This document shows positions 5,825 to 8,847 of a DNA stretch of 8,847 nt, one piece after another. Each line of letters begins with the position of its first letter. The stretch's first letter is position 1. The notes beneath the pieces were generated by a model. That model ran no database searches and had not been told where the DNA came from. It was given only the letters and a program-made list of their open reading frames with translations. Source of the DNA: Cyclobacteriaceae bacterium (GTDB lineage: Bacteria > Bacteroidota > Bacteroidia > Cytophagales > Cyclobacteriaceae); assembly GCA_025455225.1 (NCBI GenBank), contig JALOMY010000101.1:1-8847 (forward strand), in the 5' to 3' direction. A program made the position numbers and the translations under genes.

Positions 5825-7075
5825 TTATTCAATATGAGTTAGCCATTGATCAAGTTGCTGAGAATAGAGTTGAAGGCAACGTTTACTGAATGATTCAATC
5901 TTTTCAATGGATGCATTTAACCTGATCAGTTCTTGTTCCTCTGCAATAAACTCCTGCTGCATTGCCAATCGTTTGGCTTCGATGATTTGTTTACGTTTTC
6001 TATAATCCTTACTTATCCAACGATGAAGTTTCTCAGCTTTCCACCAAAGCGAGTCATCAGGGAAAGATGATGGTTGCTTAAACTGTGTTAGAACGTCCGA
6101 TCCAAAAAAGAAAGGCAGATACACGGATAAACAAGGCGAGGATGTTCCGGTAAGCCAAACGGTATGTGGTCCGGATGATCGTATTACAGTAACCATACTA
6201 CCGGTTGTTGAGCTTGGATTTAATAATCCCGTAGCATGCATGCAGATTGAGCCGGTATTCGCTTTGGTCGGGCGAAATTTTTCTTCATCCTGATTGTGAG
6301 TTTGAAGTATACGCATACAATCAGTAACCGAGAGCTGACCCTTTTTCTTTAAACTTAAATCTGTTGTACAAGCCTGCCTCATGGATGCTCTGCCGATGGT
6401 TGTGTACAACCAATCCGAATAAACTTTTTGAAAATTAAATGGTTCGATTCCATTCCACCATTTTTTATGCTTGGCAAAATCCCTGGCTGAAGGACTAAGT
6501 TGGTAGGCGTTATCAGTTATGCTTAATGAATTCGAGATGCTTCGAATATCTCTTACTTTCTCAACAGCCCATTCATTGCCTGCAGTTTCCAATACCCAAG
6601 CCTCCTGTTTGTCGGCAATAAGAAAGCTATTGTGATAATAAAACGATTTATTCTTGTAGCCACCACAGGCATTTTGCCCGTAAGCAGCGAGAAGCGAAGT
6701 AATACAGTGTATGGCAGCCTGGGCAGAATTGGAGCGTTCAAGCGCTAAGCGCAATAAATCCATTCCGGTTAATCCCTGATTATTTTTTTGAAATTTGACT
6801 TTCGTGAAAACGGCTTCATTGCCAATGACTACGCCATGTTCATTAATCCCCATTTCAGCGCCCCACATTTGAAAAGGTTTTGATAAAATGCATTCGTAGG
6901 TTTTGGATACCTGAGGGATTTCTATGTATGTGCATTGAAGTGTGTCTTCTGAATGTTCCAGATTAGGAATGCGAATAATTCCCTGAGCTTCATCTGGTTC
7001 ACGATCGGAGTTTTTGGCAAATAATAAATTGCCGTCTGCTGTTGAGTTAGGCAGGGCAACTAAAGTATCGCACAT
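5825..7075 (-). CDS. C69 / secernin-type peptidase or amidohydrolase (Ntn hydrolase)
   Basis: The protein has 416 residues and starts MCDTLVALPN, followed by DGNLLFAKNSDREPDEAQ (14-31). This is the hallmark N-terminus of the secernin/C69 dipeptidase family, in which Cys2 becomes the N-terminal nucleophile after methionine removal. Other family features are MWGAEMGINEHGVVIGNEAVF (70-90), GLTGMDLLRLALERS (101-115) with AYGQNACGGY, a beta-hairpin segment SFLIADKQEAWVLETAGNEWA (150-170), and the late SICMHATGLLNPSSTTGSMV region. There is no signal peptide, so it is probably cytoplasmic. The family cleaves amide bonds in small peptides or related amides; this substrate is unknown. The start is set by the nucleophile position. 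It follows the nitrilase-like gene by 37 bases and is the last gene of the minus-strand run. The charged C-terminal helix (about 345-410) looks like a family extension. Bile-salt-hydrolase-like acylamide hydrolysis is an alternative. Confidence 0.85.
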   Translation of the reverse strand: MCDTLVALPNSTADGNLLFAKNSDREPDEAQGIIRIPNLEHSEDTLQCTYIEIPQVSKTYECILSKPFQMWGAEMGINEHGVVIGNEAVFTKVKFQKNNQGLTGMDLLRLALERSNSAQAAIHCITSLLAAYGQNACGGYKNKSFYYHNSFLIADKQEAWVLETAGNEWAVEKVRDIRSISNSLSITDNAYQLSPSARDFAKHKKWWNGIEPFNFQKVYSDWLYTTIGRASMRQACTTDLSLKKKGQLSVTDCMRILQTHNQDEEKFRPTKANTGSICMHATGLLNPSSTTGSMVTVIRSSGPHTVWLTGTSSPCLSVYLPFFFGSDVLTQFKQPSSFPDDSLWWKAEKLHRWISKDYRKRKQIIEAKRLAMQQEFIAEEQELIRLNASIEKIESFSKRCLQLYSQQLDQWLTHIE

Positions 7076-7112
7076 TATGAATTACCGGTTTTGAGATTAT
7101 TATAAAGTAAAA

Positions 7113-8252
7113 TTAATTCAAACACATACTCCAAATACCAGCACGTTCGGATACACCAGTTTTCTGTAACTCACCAAGGTGTATAAAAAATGGATCGCCA
7201 TCCGTCCCCAAATCCCAAAGTTCCCCGCGCAGGAATACATTTACACCGTACGGAACGGGAACGCTCTTTATTCTGCCCGGTAATGCATATTTAATCCAGG
7301 CCTCCCGTTCAGTAAGGTTTCCAATATCTTCTTCATCCACATCAACGGGCAATTCACCACCATCGTAACCTTTCCAGGGATTTTGCATCGTTTCTTCTCC
7401 GGCACAATATGAGTTAACTAAAATCACATCAGGAAGTTGCTTTTGAATTTGCTCATAGCTTTCCGGATACCAGGAATCCGCACAGACCACTATAGAGGTT
7501 TTCCCGATGGGTAGATCAAAAACGGGTAATTTATTGATTGGGTATGCTGTTACGAAAGGCTTTTCACTTTCAATAGGATATGATTTCCGAATGATCTGAT
7601 TGTCAATTGTTCCATCAGGATTGAAAATAAAGGAAACGTTATATAAGGGTTCATCCAGATTGACCTCTAATTGATTGCTTTCACCAATAAAAGGACCAGG
7701 CAGAATAATAGAACCTGGATTGATGGTGACGTTAAAGGTTTGAGCTAGTGATTTAAAGACCCTGGAATAATGTCTTGCCATTTCTTTGGCCTTCATTCTG
7801 AATATGGCGGATGCAAATGGATCGGGTTCATTCTGATGATGGAATAACGCCCTGATAAAACGAACAGGATTGCTCAGAATCATTAATGTCATGGCGCTAT
7901 TAATGTGCTTGGCTTCCAGCACGCTTTTTTTCTCATTGCTTACCACGAGCCAGGTTCCTAAGTACTCCGGAAGCAGAACTACTGTATGTTGCTTAAAATA
8001 TCCTTCACGTTTAGCTTGGTCAAAATATCCTTTTAGTTTTTCATAGAACTGTTTTTCATTCAAATAGTCTGTAGTGATCATGAAAGGTTGGATTCCCACG
8101 ACATTCTTATTACAGAGTGAGTCGTTCATAACCCACTCCTGGTGCATCAGGTTCAATTGCGGATCCTGGAAATCCATGGATCGTCCCGTATAAATCCACA
8201 CTGACCATAGAACCAGCAGGATAACAATGACTAATGAGATTTTACGAATCAT
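7113..8252 (-). CDS. Membrane-anchored carbon-nitrogen hydrolase (nitrilase superfamily)
   Basis: The protein has 379 residues. Residues about 5-21 form an N-terminal hydrophobic segment, an uncleaved anchor or signal, so the catalytic domain probably faces the periplasm. The nitrilase-superfamily triad is visible: Glu96 in VVLLPEYLGTW, Lys223 in NQIIRKSYPIESE, and Cys257 in SIVVCADSWYPE, in the right order and spacing. PDVILVNSYCAGEE (274-287) and the later PYGVNVFLRGELWDLG fit the beta-strands closing the fold. Members hydrolyse amides, ureides or nitriles, or transfer acyl groups; this subgroup is not one whose substrate I recognise. Residues 104-165, between Glu and Lys, form a longer insert than in simple omega-amidases. 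The start codon overlaps the amine oxidase stop (ATGA, 8249-8252), which supports translational coupling and fixes the start. It lacks the many-helix membrane domain of apolipoprotein N-acyltransferase (Lnt), so that is unlikely. Confidence 0.82.
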   Translation of the reverse strand: MIRKISLVIVILLVLWSVWIYTGRSMDFQDPQLNLMHQEWVMNDSLCNKNVVGIQPFMITTDYLNEKQFYEKLKGYFDQAKREGYFKQHTVVLLPEYLGTWLVVSNEKKSVLEAKHINSAMTLMILSNPVRFIRALFHHQNEPDPFASAIFRMKAKEMARHYSRVFKSLAQTFNVTINPGSIILPGPFIGESNQLEVNLDEPLYNVSFIFNPDGTIDNQIIRKSYPIESEKPFVTAYPINKLPVFDLPIGKTSIVVCADSWYPESYEQIQKQLPDVILVNSYCAGEETMQNPWKGYDGGELPVDVDEEDIGNLTEREAWIKYALPGRIKSVPVPYGVNVFLRGELWDLGTDGDPFFIHLGELQKTGVSERAGIWSMCLN

Positions 8253-8847
8253 TTAATTCTTTGAAGTATTTCAAGCGCAGCGCGCTCACCAGCACGCACA
8301 GCCCCTTCAATATAACCATACCAAACTTCAGATGTCTCTGTTCCGGCCCAATGAATCCTTCCATTGGGTTCTGCCAATGCATGCTGAAAATTTGACCATG
8401 CACCGGTTGGATATAAACCGGCATAACATCCTTTACTCCAGCATTCATCAGCCCAACAGTGGTCAACATAATGAATAATGTGGTTAGCTTCTCCCCCGAA
8501 ATATCGGGTGAATTGTTGAAGCGCAATTTGCCTGCGTTGACTTTCATCTTTGGAAAAAAAATCACGGGCACGGTTTGCGATACAAAATGCCAACAAGACA
8601 CCGTACTCACCATGGGCAGGTGATGAATCAAATAACGTCTGAAAGGGACCTAGTTCATCAGCGACTACCTGCCCACTGTATCCATTCTTTCGCCAGAAGG
8701 GTTTATCATAAATGCCAAAAACTTTTCCCACAATTCCCATAGACATTTTTTCAATCAATTGTGATTTTTTTAATGGGAGAGCCGGTGCAAAATTTATAGA
8801 CGAAACAAGGGCAGGAGGTATGGCTATAATAATATGCCGGGAAGAAT
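8249..8847 (-). CDS. Flavin monoamine oxidase-like protein, C-terminal part (N-terminus outside window)
   Basis: The frame is open to the window edge, giving 197 visible residues of a protein normally near 450-500. It therefore runs past 8847 and the FAD-binding N-terminus is not seen. Numbering from the visible end, HIIIAIPPALVSSINFAPALP (3-23) and MGIVGKVFGIYDKPFW (35-50) match the MAO substrate/flavin region, with Lys40 where MAO-B has its flavin-contacting Lys. WSKGCYAGLYPTGAW (135-149) places Cys139 at the site of covalent 8-alpha-cysteinyl-FAD attachment and Tyr140 at the first aromatic-cage position. WAGTETSEVWYGYIEGAVRAGERAA (165-189) gives the second cage residue, Tyr177. It should oxidise an amine to an imine/aldehyde with release of H2O2. 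L-amino acid oxidase or a monooxygenase are less likely given the cage. It is the first visible gene of the minus-strand run and overlaps the next by 4 bases. Confidence 0.88.
   Translation of the reverse strand, partial: SSRHIIIAIPPALVSSINFAPALPLKKSQLIEKMSMGIVGKVFGIYDKPFWRKNGYSGQVVADELGPFQTLFDSSPAHGEYGVLLAFCIANRARDFFSKDESQRRQIALQQFTRYFGGEANHIIHYVDHCWADECWSKGCYAGLYPTGAWSNFQHALAEPNGRIHWAGTETSEVWYGYIEGAVRAGERAALEILQRIK

Noticed and set aside
8240..8247. Fourth copy of the TTTTACGA motif
   Set aside because: It encodes part of the start of the nitrilase-like protein (Ile-Arg-Lys-Ile), so codon content explains it. It is also a reminder that the 8-base core alone is not specific.
8242..8631. Minus-strand open frame of 129 codons in another frame of the amine oxidase gene
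   Set aside because: The alternative frame carries the full set of MAO motifs; this one is its shadow.

Overview
The window looks like a Bacteroidota chromosome, possibly from the Cytophagales/Chitinophagales side. The reasons are moderately A/T-rich DNA, start codons without clear Shine-Dalgarno sequences (A/T-rich leaders instead), a signal-peptide protein with a Q at the predicted +1 position and beta-barrel character, and family resemblances of the encoded proteins. No rRNA, tRNA, CRISPR array, insertion sequence or phage gene is visible. This is a metabolic region with its own regulator.

Left part, plus strand (1-3470): a promoter region, then an MddA-type methanethiol S-methyltransferase (dimethyl sulfide formation), an unrecognised 53-residue single-pass membrane peptide, a group II PLP-dependent decarboxylase, and a secreted, probably outer-membrane beta-barrel protein. 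Gaps are 56 and 28 bases, then a 4-base ATGA overlap, so the four could form one transcript. Upstream of mddA is a good candidate sigma-54 promoter (GG at 70-71, GC at 82-83, exact 10-base spacing). It sits inside a perfect 10-base inverted repeat and downstream of a TTTCGTAAAA-type motif.

Middle, minus strand (3572-5473): an orphan sigma-54 enhancer-binding protein (GAF-PAS-AAA+-Fis HTH), convergent with the plus-strand genes. Its 351-base upstream region holds a 15-base near-perfect inverted repeat whose arms resemble the motif upstream of mddA. The simplest reading is that this regulator recognises that motif, controls its own gene and activates the mddA promoter. A further large dyad and two short palindromes in this gap are unexplained.

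Right part, minus strand (5825-8847): a three-gene run in the order monoamine-oxidase-like flavoenzyme (N-terminus cut off by the window edge), membrane-anchored nitrilase-superfamily hydrolase (ATGA overlap) and C69/secernin-type Ntn hydrolase (37-base gap). The oxidase keeps the covalent-flavin Cys and both aromatic-cage Tyr of MAO. The nitrilase-like protein keeps the Glu-Lys-Cys triad, and the C69 protein keeps the Cys2 nucleophile. Together with the nearby decarboxylase this suggests amine/amide turnover, with amines made on one strand and oxidised or hydrolysed on the other, but the substrates cannot be read from the sequence.
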